Shown: positions 53,701 to 59,622 of the stretch, one piece after another | How positions within the stretch are numbered: position 1 is the stretch's first letter | Layout: every line of letters begins with the position of its first letter | Origin: Archivesica marissinica | Lineage: Eukaryota; Mollusca; Bivalvia; Venerida; Vesicomyidae | Length of the DNA: 64,000 nt | Reading direction: 5' to 3' | Assembly: GCA_014843695.1 (NCBI GenBank) | Contig: CM026402.1 | Location: 15,191,037 to 15,255,036 of the forward strand | The notes under the pieces: model-generated | What the model saw: the letters and a program-made list of their open reading frames with translations, nothing else | What the model was told of the DNA's origin: nothing | Database searches by the model: none | Translations under genes and position numbers: made by a program

Positions 53701-53739
53701 ATGAATACGCACCATTATTGCAGGTGAGGTTGTATGCAT
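8707..53739 (-). CDS. BCL9: BCL9/legless homologue, whole spliced coding region (6 exons, 1629 aa)
   Basis: Predicted nuclear Wnt co-activator that bridges beta-catenin and Pygopus. Exons in transcript order: 53739-53713, 49416-49155, 48846-48796, 44986-44517, 16216-15187, 11756-8707. Every intron is GT-AG, junction phases are 0, 1, 1, 0, 1, and the summed length is exactly 1630 codons with TGA. Family evidence: an HD1-like segment (about residues 231-270), an HD2 helix (388-414, LTPEQLQRREEHLASIRKLQ followed by QMLFPEQ), an HD3-like segment (504-525, LSPAQREWIRLQQEY) and a C-terminal QYFP motif. The order HD1-HD2-HD3 and the Met/Gly/Pro-rich low complexity are those of BCL9, BCL9L and Drosophila legless. 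The length is close to human BCL9 and BCL9L (about 1400-1500) and legless. I cannot tell whether the species has one or two paralogues. The 5' UTR exon(s) and promoter are not identified. Confidence 0.9.
11770..12046. repeat. 36-bp tandem array abutting the exon 6 acceptor
   Basis: About 7.5 copies with core ttgtatttagatctaaactc. It begins about 14 bases upstream of exon 6, so it fills the branch-point region of that intron. Each unit read on the gene strand ends in gtttgtataatttgag, close to the real acceptor ctttgtatattttag. Confidence 0.93.
12047..12397. other. Intronic DNA with a MITE fragment
   Basis: Around 12115-12166 is a fragment (gcttaatacaggttgg, then gtgaccactaacgcaggt) of the element family complete at 54036-54214 and 59088-59265. 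The rest is unassigned. Confidence 0.55.
12398..12530. mobile_element. Hairpin MITE fragment at the edge of a tandem array
   Basis: The first hairpin (12398-12455, gcaaacagcata to ctattctgtttgc) is complete. The second (from about 12491) runs straight into the first unit of the 30-bp array, and no right MITE end is present. Confidence 0.6.
12523..14403. repeat. 30-bp tandem array (about 62 copies)
   Basis: Core tacatctttggtggacaatt followed by aaaacacaac or aaaacacatc. Because 30 is a multiple of three and units lack stops, frames of about 500 codons are open on both strands. They are periodic (YIFGGQLKHN-type on plus) and not genes. A partial unit near 13926 shifts frame. Confidence 0.97.
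14541..14816 (-). mobile_element. tRNA-Thr-derived SINE
   Basis: Minus orientation. The tRNA-like head at 14816-14750 has a CTGGA/TCCAG anticodon stem around loop CTGGTAA (anticodon GGT) and B box GGTTCAATCC. Next come a central block with GTGCACGTAAAAGAACC and a tail with tagcgacgataaataaac-like sequence. Possible diverged target duplication attcgacac/atttgacac flanks it. It is not a functional tRNA: acceptor arms do not pair and a SINE body follows. Confidence 0.8.
14817..15186. other. Intronic DNA next to exon 5
   Basis: Unique-looking sequence downstream of the exon 5 donor. Nothing recognised. Confidence 0.45.
15187..16216 (-). CDS. BCL9: BCL9 exon 5: HD2 (beta-catenin-binding) and HD3
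   Basis: A 1030-base exon, acceptor gttttt-cag, donor CTCAG|gttagt, phase 0 in and 1 out, residues 271-614. HD2 lies at about 388-414. Compared with the human HD2 helix, the positions equivalent to R359, L363, L366, I369, L373 and F374 are R, L, I, L, L and F, so the beta-catenin contact face is preserved. HD3 lies at about 504-525 (LSPAQREWIRLQQEYVTEKR; family pattern MTPEQIAWLKLQQEFYEEKR). After HD3 comes a short coding repeat of Gly-Pro-Asn-Gly-(Leu/Pro)-Pro-Met units. The region between HD1 and HD2 is Met/Asn/Gly-rich and probably disordered. Confidence 0.95.
16285..18627. repeat. 44/46-bp tandem array
   Basis: About 53 copies with core catagggccaacagtcatta. A 46-bp variant has an extra ta (tttatactattt). 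The segment at 17041-17226 recurs at 17623-17808, a higher-order duplication of 582 bp. It starts about 70 bases upstream of the exon 5 acceptor. Confidence 0.96.
18627..18669. mobile_element. Terminal fragment of the 118-bp-repeat MITE
   Basis: tgatagctaaatggctgtcg followed by tttgtatg and the terminal taggaaagggTTAA. It directly abuts the last unit of the 44-bp array. Confidence 0.6.
18670..19207. other. Intronic DNA
   Basis: AT-rich. A short duplication (atcgactttcatgc) occurs near 18970-19005. No exon-like sequence recognised. Confidence 0.45.
19208..24016. repeat. 32-bp tandem array (about 150 copies)
   Basis: Core ctcaactagacatattcaac followed by aacaatcacccg. Variants (catact/catatt, cag/caa, ctgctc/cccactc) are arranged in higher-order blocks, for example the alternating pair repeated through 19680-20220 and a multi-unit block near 20520-20830 that recurs near 20870-21180. 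Confidence 0.97.
24017..24324. other. Intronic DNA
   Basis: Nothing recognised. Confidence 0.4.
24325..24634 (-). mobile_element. tRNA-Thr-derived SINE with perfect 16-bp target duplication
   Basis: Target duplication TTTCCAAATAGAGTGT at 24325-24340 and 24619-24634 brackets the element at 24341-24618. It has the same head, central block and tail as the copies at 14541 and 39951. The perfect duplication implies recent insertion. Confidence 0.9.
24635..24926. other. MITE remnants
   Basis: 24635-24712 (ctgaaccaatcag to agttttataacctcc) matches the right half of the element at 48230-48359. From about 24763, TTAACCCATTC starts a MITE-like end, and 24867-24917 is a perfect-looking hairpin around gatcccaatgagccggctca. 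Confidence 0.5.
24927..25135 (-). mobile_element. tRNA-derived SINE, second family, 5' end degraded
   Basis: Minus orientation. The tRNA-like B-box region is near 25090-25110 (ggggctcgaactgcag on plus). The tail near 24951-24995 contains acttatattaatcactctcg. It is the same family as the complete copy at 39549-39749. Confidence 0.65.
25136..25495. other. Intronic DNA with a short duplication
   Basis: Two adjacent diverged copies of a 60-bp segment containing ggctatttattgcgc lie at about 25260-25365. Nothing else recognised. Confidence 0.5.
25496..30165. repeat. 46-bp tandem array (about 101 copies)
   Basis: Core cctataatatagcattgata followed by aacaagcccatggagattcattctg. Variants include gtcc/gccc, caagcc/catgcc/caaacc and gatt/gttt. 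Very low divergence between units. Confidence 0.97.
30166..30787. other. Intronic DNA
   Basis: Contains T-rich tracts and paired fragments caattgcgaccaa and caattggcgac around 30410-30580, probably a degraded dispersed repeat. No exon recognised. Confidence 0.4.
30788..37034. repeat. 34-bp tandem array (largest), broken by assembly gap
   Basis: Core tccaagcacatggcaggaat followed by atcgcagttagctg. 155 or so sequenced copies plus a gap. Main variants are cgcag/cacag, agctg/agttg, and a shortened unit atcagttagttg that recurs with the same neighbours near 33760, 34065, 36480 and 36785, showing block duplication. Confidence 0.97.
32369..33368. other. Assembly gap, exactly 1000 N
   Basis: The round length indicates a placeholder rather than a measured gap. 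Both edges are the same 34-bp array, so true array length is unknown. Confidence 0.99.
37035..38130. other. Intronic DNA
   Basis: AT-rich. There is a short duplication (aacactacatagcaggcaatg-like) near 37470-37525, ending in taggaaaagggttaa, which resembles the end of the 118-bp-repeat MITE. No exon recognised. Confidence 0.45.
38131..38272 (-). mobile_element. Internally deleted tRNA-Glu-like SINE
   Basis: Minus orientation. The head (cttctcactaatgcaacc, then ggttcgattctcgg) is joined to the tail (ctttcatccgcgcc, then acttgcttcgcaatcattg), with the central block of the 43753 copy missing. Confidence 0.65.
38273..39200. other. Intronic DNA
   Basis: AT-rich, no repeats or exon-like sequence recognised. 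Confidence 0.4.
39201..39394. mobile_element. MITE with TA duplication (Tc1/mariner-like)
   Basis: Ends CAGTCTATATCCG and CGGGTGTAGACTG are inverted repeats (about 11 of 13) bounded by TA on each side. The interior is full of cgacataaccga-type subrepeats on both strands. No transposase. Confidence 0.65.
39536..39762 (-). mobile_element. tRNA-derived SINE with perfect 13-bp target duplication
   Basis: AATCATAACTTTA at 39536-39548 and 39750-39762 brackets the element. The tRNA-like head lies at the right (plus: cgcgctaccactgcactat) and the tail at the left (cttatattaatcattctcg). It shares family with 24927-25135. Confidence 0.85.
39951..40236 (+). mobile_element. tRNA-Thr-derived SINE
   Basis: Plus orientation. 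A box region GTAGTCCAGTGGTACCACGC, anticodon stem-loop with CTGGTAA, B box AGTTTGATCCC, central block TGCACGTAAAAGAACC, then the tail ending gcgacgataaataaac. Its 3' end is 17 bases from the start of the 37-bp array. Confidence 0.82.
40253..43521. repeat. 37-bp tandem array (about 88 copies)
   Basis: Core tgtacagtttttgcagcaga followed by gacattacaggcatgta. All three plus-strand frames lack stops in most units, so a frame of 1078 codons appears, cycling every three units. Identical open stretches spaced 222 bp (40564, 40786, 41008) and 333 bp (41219, 41552) show six- and nine-unit higher-order repeats. Confidence 0.97.
43522..43738. other. Intronic DNA
   Basis: AT-rich, nothing recognised. 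Confidence 0.4.
43739..44016 (+). mobile_element. tRNA-Glu-like SINE with perfect 14-bp target duplication
   Basis: TATGATAGCAACTT at 43739-43752 and 44003-44016. The head has GTGGTTAGCGC and a TTTCTCACC anticodon-loop region, B box GGTTCGATCC, a central block ttctccgggtactccggttt, and a tail with acttgcttcgcaatcgttg then aaataaataaag. Likely recent. Confidence 0.9.
44017..44516. other. Intronic DNA next to exon 4
   Basis: Unique-looking sequence after the exon 4 donor. Nothing recognised. Confidence 0.4.
44517..44986 (-). CDS. BCL9: BCL9 exon 4: Gly/Pro/Met-rich linker and HD1 (Pygopus-binding)
   Basis: A 470-base exon, acceptor tgtgtttcag, donor CTACAG|gtacct, phase 1 in and 0 out, residues 114-270. 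It begins GKQESNGNPNTP, runs through a Met/Gly/Pro/Gln-rich stretch, and ends in the HD1 homology, EIFVFTTQLANEAAQAVQNG continuing QYKNILSYHMDQ. Known HD1 of vertebrate BCL9 and BCL9L (VYVF[ST]T..LAN.AAEAVL.G......I..[FY]H) binds the PHD finger of Pygopus. The aromatic-Val-Phe start, the LAN.AA.AV helix and the Tyr-His near the end are all kept. The exon boundary falls right after HD1, before a 28.3-kb intron. Confidence 0.92.
45068..45389. mobile_element. Complete MITE of two 118-bp repeats with TTAA ends
   Basis: TTAA at 45068-45071 and 45386-45389. Terminal inverted repeats CCGTTTCCCTCATAGA and TCTATGAAGGAAAGGG (14 of 16). Most of the interior is two tandem copies of a unit containing atggaggtgggatagatatg. 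Non-autonomous and piggyBac-like by its target site (inference). Confidence 0.75.
45390..45792. other. Intronic DNA with a hairpin
   Basis: A hairpin TGATTGGTTGAGT / ACTCAACCAATCA lies at about 45567-45607. The rest is unassigned. Confidence 0.5.
45793..47514. repeat. 30-bp tandem array (about 57 copies)
   Basis: Core ggtacattgtggagcagtat followed by gtggtgtaca. Two small indels (near 46141 and 46474) shift register. Long frames on both strands (up to 610 codons) are periodic translations and not genes. Confidence 0.97.
47515..48229. other. Intronic DNA, partly dispersed repeat
   Basis: A G/C-rich palindromic patch gggggcatgcccccggcc near 47881 and a C-rich patch near 48095 stand out from AT-rich surroundings; probably degraded mobile DNA. 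No exon recognised. Confidence 0.4.
48230..48359. mobile_element. 130-bp MITE with perfect 16-bp inverted repeats
   Basis: GAGGTTATAAAACTTT at 48230-48245 and its exact complement at 48344-48359. Half of another copy lies at 24635-24712 with gctgaaccaat and gagattggaga in common. Confidence 0.7.
48365..48595. repeat. Dispersed repeat, copy 1
   Basis: Shares ggtgttatttaataaatgtc, caacaaaatatggtta and tcagggtccctagggcgact with 57525-57826. Class unknown. Confidence 0.6.
48796..48846 (-). CDS. BCL9: BCL9 exon 3: 51-base mini-exon
   Basis: A short in-phase exon (phase 1 in, phase 1 out) between acceptor ccttttag and donor AAAG|gtacga. With its split codons it encodes DLDKKVGTPGDAKPPDK, a hydrophilic linker at residues 97-113. 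It keeps frame whether included or skipped, so it could be a cassette exon. It is 308 bases downstream of exon 2 in the transcript. It is supported by exact phase fit on both sides and by a frame that is open only across these bases. Recognition rests on splice logic rather than homology. Confidence 0.75.
49155..49416 (-). CDS. BCL9: BCL9 exon 2: acidic N-terminal segment with SUMO-type motifs
   Basis: A 262-base exon with acceptor tatattttgcag and donor CCAG|gttagt; it enters in phase 0 and leaves in phase 1, encoding residues 10-96. The segment is hydrophilic and acidic, with no Gly/Pro/Met repeats, unlike the rest of the protein. It holds five psi-K-x-E tetrapeptides: LKQE (K28), IKSE (K55), IKEE (K67), IKDE (K71) and IKAE (K77). 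The last is followed by PS, but there is no full phosphorylation-dependent SUMO motif. No family domain is recognised here; the equivalent N-terminal region of vertebrate BCL9 is also acidic and poorly conserved. Upstream of the acceptor lie a CA-rich microsatellite and a 47-bp array that repeats the acceptor. Confidence 0.85.
49425..49622. repeat. (CA/TA)-rich microsatellite
   Basis: acacatacacacatacacgc-type simple repeat. On the gene strand it is the pyrimidine/TG-rich tract directly before the exon 2 acceptor. Confidence 0.93.
49623..50270. repeat. 47-bp array carrying copies of the exon 2 splice acceptor
   Basis: About 13.5 copies with core ctacctccataccaacttcc. On the gene strand each unit contains tgtgtatattgcag|TCC, against tgtgtatattttgcag|TCC at the true exon 2 boundary. 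Thirteen such acceptor-like sites occur, the nearest starting at 49655. Units nearly identical. Confidence 0.93.
50310..53335. repeat. Composite 27-bp / 43-44-bp array
   Basis: A constant half tgtgaggtaactaacagt is followed either by aatatctcc (27-bp unit), or by gataaccccatcaggagcat then agctca, or by catagctcg. The three variants are clustered: 27-bp at about 50760-51300 and 52300-52660, long units at about 51300-52290, mixed after 52660. Interrupted by a SINE at 50437-50712. Confidence 0.94.
50424..50725 (-). mobile_element. tRNA-derived SINE inserted in the composite array, 13-bp target duplication
   Basis: CCGGAGCATAACT at 50424-50436 and 50713-50725, itself array sequence, brackets the element. 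The head on minus starts gtccgcctccgtggtcgagtggtt and has B box GGTTCGAGCCCC. The body has agtttcttacggaggttggt. The tail ends in repeats of ATAAC. Confidence 0.88.
53336..53712. other. Intron 1 sequence next to exon 1
   Basis: Unique-looking DNA downstream of the exon 1 donor. Nothing recognised. Confidence 0.45.
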
Positions 53740-53764
53740 GGTGCCCAACATCTAACGCCGGGTT
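53713..53764 (-). CDS. BCL9: BCL9 exon 1 found here: end of 5' UTR and start codon
   Basis: A 52-base exon between an acceptor (tatatttcag) and a donor (AATG then gtgcgt). Only one frame can join exon 2 in phase. It has an in-frame TAG at 53754-53752, followed directly by an ATG at 53751 in poor context and a second ATG at 53739 in a strong Kozak context (GGCACCATGC). I chose 53739, giving MHTTSPAIM and then exon 2. From memory, vertebrate BCL9 also opens Met-His-Ser-Ser-Asn-Pro, which supports this start. The 5' 25 bases are UTR. The acceptor means at least one further non-coding exon lies upstream (coordinate above 53764). The other two frames hit stops in this exon or in exon 2. Confidence 0.7.
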
Positions 53765-53782
53765 CTGAAATATACACAAAAC

Positions 53783-54010
53783 ATGTTGGTCTAATGCAGC
53801 TAAATACATAATAAAAATGTTGTCTAATGCAGTTAAATACATAATAAAAATGTTGTCTAATGCAGTTAAATACATAATAAAAATGTTGTCTAATGCAGTT
53901 AAATACATAATAAAAATGTTGTCTAATGCAGTTAAATACATAATAAAAATGTTGTCTAATGCAGTTAAATACATAATAAAAATGTTGTCTAATGCAGTTA
54001 AATACATCAA
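53783..54010. repeat. 33-bp tandem array next to exon 1 acceptor
   Basis: About seven nearly identical copies with core atgttgtctaatgcagttaa. Starts 19 bases upstream of exon 1. A further copy occurs at about 54220-54255, after the element at 54036. Confidence 0.94.
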
Positions 54011-54035
54011 AACATGTTGTCTCGGACAGTTAAAT

Positions 54036-54214
54036 ACAGTTAAACATGTGTTAAGCAACCAGTCAAGGGAATCACAGAAAGTGGCTGCTTAGCACAGGTG
54101 GCCTCTTAATAGAGGTCAAATGCATAATAAAACAACACATTGGGAATCTGGAAACTGGCTGTTTAATACTGGTTGGCTGCTTAATAGAGGTGACCACTAA
54201 CACAGGTTTGACTG
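54036..54214. mobile_element. MITE-like element (cagtt/acaggtttgactg ends)
   Basis: Shares cacaggtggcctcttaatag, then tgaccactaacacaggtttg, with 59088-59265 and 12115-12166. Short inverted ends. It sits between copies of the 33-bp array unit. Confidence 0.6.
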
Positions 54215-54274
54215 TACATCAAAACATGTTGTCTAATGCAGTTACATACATCAAAAGTATAGCATGGCTGCATT

Positions 54275-55455
54275 GAACATCCATTACACCAGGCTTGCAC
54301 GTGCATTACACCAGGCTTGCACATGCATTACACATTGCTTACACGTGCATTACACCAGGTTTGCACATGCATTACACATTGCTTGTATGTGCATTACACA
54401 TTGCTTGTATGTACATTACACATTGCTTGTACATGCATTACACATTGCTTGTACATGCATTACACATGGCTTGTATGTACATTACACATTGATTGTATGT
54501 ACATTACACATTGATTGTATGTACATTACACATTGATTGTATGTACATTACACATTGATTGTATGTACATTACACATTGATTGCATGTACATTACACATT
54601 GATTGTATGTACATTACACATTGATTGTATGGACATTACACATTGATTGTATGTACATTACACATTGATTGTATGTACATTACACATTGATTGTATGTAC
54701 GTTACACATTGATTGTATGTACATTACACATTGATTGTATGTACATTACACATTGATTGTATGTACATTACACATTGATTGTATGTACGTTACACATTGA
54801 TTGTATGTACATTACACATTGATTGTATGTACATTACACATTGATTGTATGTACATTACACATTGATTGTATGTACTTACACATTGATTGTATGTACGTT
54901 ACACATTGATTGTATGTACGTTACACATTGATTGTATGTACGTTACACATTGATTGTATGTACATTACACATTGATTGTATGTACATTACACATTGATTG
55001 TATGTACATTACACATTGATTGTATGTACATTACACATTGATTGTATGTACGTTACACATTGATTGTATGTACATTACACATTGATTGTATGTACATTAC
55101 ACATTGATTGTATGTACATTACACATTGATTGTATGTACATTACACATTGATTGTATGTACATTACACATTGATTGTATGGACATTATATATTGCTTGCA
55201 CGGGCATTACACATTGCTTGTATGTACATTACACATTGATTGTATGTACATTACACATTGATTGTATGTACATTACACATTGATTGTATGTACATTACAC
55301 ATTGATTGTATGTACATTACACATTGATTGTATGTACATTACACATTGATTGTATGGACATTATATATTGCTTGCACGGGCATTACACATTGCTTGTATG
55401 TACATTACACAATATGTGCACATACATTACACATTGCTTGCACGTGCATTACACC
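54275..55455. repeat. 22-bp tandem array (about 53 copies)
   Basis: Core ttgtatgtacattacacatt. Edge units are more diverged (gcttgcacgtgcattacac) and the centre is homogeneous. A block with tatattgcttgcacgggcat recurs near 55190 and 55365. Confidence 0.96.
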
Positions 55456-55663
55456 ACGCCAACATGTGTTGTTATTGAGAGCAATAGGTTGTCGTCGTTC
55501 TGTCCATTCACCTCTCCTAAATTTTAAAATCCCAGTTAAAACATATACAGTTTACACAGTACATGGATAAATGGGACATTCTGCTGTATAGATAGATCGT
55601 TGAATGACTTATACTAAGTGAACTGGCATCTAGTACAGTCTAGAAATGTTAAGTGGCATCTTG
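55456..55663. other. Short spacer
   Basis: Nothing recognised. Confidence 0.4.
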
Positions 55664-57165
55664 TAGTATAGTATGGATGGATTGGATGCATGAATGCATG
55701 GATAGGTGGATGGATGGATGAATGGATGGATGTATGAATGGGTGTGGATGGATGAATTGATGGATGAATGGATGAATTGATTGGAGGGATGGATGAATGG
55801 ATGGATGAATGGATTGATAATGGATTGGATGGATGATTGGATGGATGTGATGGATTGGATGAATGGATTGGATGGATGGGATGGATTGGATGGATTGGAT
55901 GGATGGATTGGATGGATTGGATGGATTGGATGGATGGATTGGATGGATGGATTGGATGGATGTGATGGATTGGATGGATGGATTGGATGGATGGATTGGA
56001 TGGATGGATGGATTGGATGGATGGATTGGATGGATGGATTGGATGGATGTGATGGATGGATTGGATGGATGGATTGGATGGATGTGATGGATTGGATGGA
56101 TTGGATGGATGGATTGGATGTGATGGATTGGATGGATGGATTGGATGTGATGGATTGGATGGATGGATGGATTGGATGGATGGATTGGATGGATGGATGG
56201 ATGGATTGGATGGATGTGATGGATTGGATGGATGGATGGATTGGATGGATTGGATGGATGGATGTATTGGATGGATGGATGGATTGGATGGATGGATGGA
56301 TTGGATGGATGTGATGGATTGGATGGATGGATTGGATGGATGTGATGTATTGGATGGATGAATGGATTGGATGGATTGGATGGATTGGATGGATGGATGG
56401 ATGGATGGATTGGATGGATTGGATGGATGTGATGGATTGGATGGATGGATTGGATGGATTGGATGGATGTGATGGATTGGATGGATGGATGGATGGATGT
56501 ATTGGATGGATGGATTGGATGGATGTGATGGATTGGATGGATGGATTGGATGGATTGGATGGATGTGATGGATTGGATGGATGGATGGATTGGATGGATG
56601 GGATGGATGGATGGATGGATTGGATGGATGGATGGATGGATGGATGGATTGGATGGATTGATTGGATGGATGGATTGGATGGATGGATTGGATGGATGTG
56701 ATGGATTGGATGGATGGATTGGATGGATTGGATGGATGGATTGGATGGATGTGATGGATTGGATGGATGGATTGGATGGATGGATTGGATGGATGTGATG
56801 GATTGGATGGATGGATTGGATGGATGTGATGGATTGGATGGATGGATTGGATGGATGGATTGGATGGATGGATGGATGGATGGATGATTGGATGGATGGA
56901 TTGGATGGATGGGATGGATGGATTGGATGGATGGGATGGATGTGATGGATTGGATGGATGAATGTGATGGATTGGATGGATGAATGGATTGGATGGATGG
57001 GATGGATTGGATGGATGGATGTATTGGATGGATGGATTGGATGGATGAATGGATTGGATGGATGGGATGGATTGGATGGATGGATTGGATGGATGGATTG
57101 GATGGATGGATTGGATGGATGGATGGATTGGATGGATTGGATGGATGGGATGGATGGATAATGGG
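55664..57165. repeat. GGAT-based low-complexity array
   Basis: Irregular concatenation of ggat, ggatt and gatgtgatggattgg blocks with purine-rich plus strand. Frames of up to 530 codons (Pro/Ser/Ile/His-rich on minus) are translations of the simple repeat. Confidence 0.96.
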
Positions 57166-57524
57166 ATAGCCACTTTAGTACAGCATACAATTTTGGGTAT
57201 GTCCATCCAGATAGACTGACCAGGTCGATGGATGTTTACTACTTAGTTAACTCCATAGAAACCAGGTTTAGTCTCTGAAAGTAAACCTCGGTATACAATT
57301 TCTCACTGAAATGGGTCGCGCACAGTTTTCCATTATATTCTGACCCTAGTGAAGCCATTCCGTTACTATGCAACTTATGCCTTCTATGTTGAATTGAATT
57401 AAATGAAACCTAATGCCTCAGTCCTATTGGAAGTCACAGAATCTGTACTGTGTTGGTGTGTCCTTTGTATGTCTTTAACTTTCTAGGCTTTGTATGTCTT
57501 CTAACATGGCTCAATCAAGGTCAG
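57166..57524. other. Upstream DNA
   Basis: Nothing recognised. Confidence 0.4.
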
Positions 57525-57826
57525 AATGTTTGGGAGAAGTGAGAAAGTGCGCGATTGCGTCCTTGAATGGTGTTATTTAATAAATATCAACAAAATATGG
57601 TTAATATACACATTATGACCATTAAATACAGACAATTAAATAGGATTGCTTTATAATGGGCCAGTGTATCAATGGACAATATTTGGAATGAAAATTTAAA
57701 AAAAAAAAAAATTAATAAAAATTTAAACAAATTAAATGTTTATTTTTAGGGAGAAGTGGGCCCCCAGGGGGCGAAGTCAGGGTCCCTAGGGTGACTATTT
57801 CGCCAAAGTCGCCCCCTAGAATGAGC
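57525..57826. repeat. Dispersed repeat, copy 2
   Basis: Same family as 48365-48595, with an extra A-rich tract (57697-57760) before the shared tcagggtccctagggtgact. Confidence 0.6.
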
Positions 57827-57983
57827 CTTGGTCTTAACTTTCTAAGCTTGAAATGACAATTTTTCCTTTTATAAAAGAGATGCATCATGACAGACAATAT
57901 TGATGAAGGAAGAGAATTCCATTTGCACATTTACAGACATGCAATATTAAACTAGAGTTAAATGTGTGAAAATCATCTGAGGG

Positions 57984-58709
57984 TACCATATATTCCCTGC
58001 AATAAGTCGATCTCGGCCATAAGTCTATGGTCAAATCTTGGCTTGAAAATGCTGATTTTAAGCTGGATCCTTCCATAAGTCGAGTGTACTTTGTGGACTT
58101 ATGACATTGGTTATGACAATGGTTTTTTCTCTTAAAGTGAAACTGGGTTCAATTTGAGATATCTGGTTGACGTTATTCCATTACAAATCATAAACTAATA
58201 CACTGATGCACAACAATAATTTATGAAATTTGTTTATCGGCCTTTCTATGGTCATTTATTCTGTAAATAAGTCTCTAAGTAATTGTTCCATTGCGATTTG
58301 ATTCTGGATATCGTTCAAACAGTATTTACAAAGAACAAAGAGCCAGATCAGCCGCCACGGAACGTGCCGTCTGATCAGGCTCTATGCTGTTTGCTATTCA
58401 GATGATCTTGCTATGACACATGGCTTTGTAACAAACAACATAGATCCTGATCAGCATGCAGCGACACGCTGCAGCTGATCTGGATCTATGTTGTTTGCAA
58501 AAGCCTTTAAATGTATGCAGAATGAAATGGGTTAAATCGAATCTAACAAACTAACACACTCTTTAAGTTCAAACAAATAAAAACAAATATTTCAAATGGG
58601 TTTTTTTCCCAAAAATGTTTGGCTTGTTTTCACATCATAAGTCAACCTAGTACTTTCGTCACATATCTAGATGAGACAACGGTCGACTTATGGCCGGGTA
58701 TATATGGTA
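57984..58709. mobile_element. Non-autonomous DNA transposon with about 25-bp inverted ends
   Basis: Left end TACCATATATTCCCTGCAAT then AAGTCGA; the right end is its near complement ending GGGTATATATGGTA. Interior motifs ataagtcga repeat near both ends. A hairpin MITE is nested at about 58318-58535. No transposase frame. Confidence 0.65.
58318..58535. mobile_element. Hairpin MITE nested in a larger element
   Basis: Two hairpins (gagccagatcagccgccacg paired with cgtgccgtctgatcaggctc; gatcctgatcagcatgcagc paired with gcagctgatctggatc). The right end is aatgggTTAA at 58535. Same family as 4085-4335. Confidence 0.65.
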
Positions 58710-58805
58710 TACACTTATCTTACATTTTATAAGAAAGCGGTATACATTTATCTTACATTTTATAAGAAAGCGGTATACACTTATCTTACATTTTATAAGA
58801 AAGCG
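58706..58805. repeat. 33-bp triplication at the transposon end
   Basis: Three copies of ggtatacacttatcttacat plus ttataagaaagc. The first overlaps the right end of the element at 57984-58709. Confidence 0.85.
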
Positions 58806-59087
58806 TAATCTATTTCTGCAATTAGTGTGTCAGTCTGCATCTTCCTCACTCTCACATTTAATAAAATAACTGCAAAACTTCCAGCTTTTCATTTCCTAAA
58901 ACAGCTACATTTAATTGTCTTTTCAATATGATTAAAGATTTCCCCAAAAAAAATGACAATTAGTTCAGCTGAGGGTGTCATATGTACAACGTATTTGTTA
59001 TAACAAGAGCACCGCCAATGGGTTCAAACATTCGGTTGATGTGTTTATACCATATCAAACTTACATCAAACATACTGTATTACACTA

Positions 59088-59265
59088 CAATCAAACCTGT
59101 CCTAAGCAGCCAGCCAAGGCAATCACAGTGGGTGGCTGCTTAGCACAGGTGGCTGCTTAATAGGGGTCAAATGTATAATAAAACAGCATGTTGGGAATCT
59201 GGCTATGGCTGCTTAATACAGGTTGGCTGCTTAATGGAGGTGACCACTATCACAGGGTTTCACTG
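59088..59265. mobile_element. MITE-like element, second copy
   Basis: Left CAATCAAACCTGTCC, right CACAGGGTTTCACTG, interior gtggctgcttagcacaggtg. Related to 54036-54214. Confidence 0.6.
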
Positions 59266-59349
59266 TATATGTATGAAAGATTTTCCATATACAGCTACAA
59301 TATTACACGTTTGTTTGGAGCGGTAATGTAGCAACTCTCCAGCTATAAT

Positions 59350-59622
59350 TGGTGGAGGAATTTTTTCATTATTTAACGTCGCTACCGGTTTCCCATTTGA
59401 GCGACGGGCAGTTTACCTAACAACACCTTTCCTGGGCAGGCTCCAGTGGTTAACCAGTACTTGGTGCACCAACCTCCGTAAGAAACTGCCAACTTTTTCA
59501 TATAAATGAGACACTATCTGAGCGGGGCTCGAACCCGTGGCCATCAGAGATGATAGGTTACAGTGGTATACAAGTCAGCGACCTTAACCACTCTACCACG
59601 GAGGCGGCCTATGGTGGAGGAA
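59350..59622 (-). mobile_element. Chimeric tRNA-derived SINE with 11-bp target duplication
   Basis: TGGTGGAGGAA at 59350-59360 and 59612-59622. Head and body match the SINE at 50437-50712 (ctccgtggtagagtggttaa; agtttcttacggaggttggt), but the tail is that of the tRNA-Thr SINE (accggtagcgacgttaaata). Confidence 0.85.

Noticed and set aside
53645..53767. Reading exon 1 as NPALDVGHHAYNLTCNN (an extracellular-looking peptide)
   Set aside because: That frame leaves exon 1 in phase 1 and meets a stop within the first codons of exon 2, so it cannot join the BCL9 frame.
55614..57206. Pro/Ser/His/Ile-rich frames of over 500 codons
   Set aside because: Simple GGAT repeat translated on the C-rich strand.
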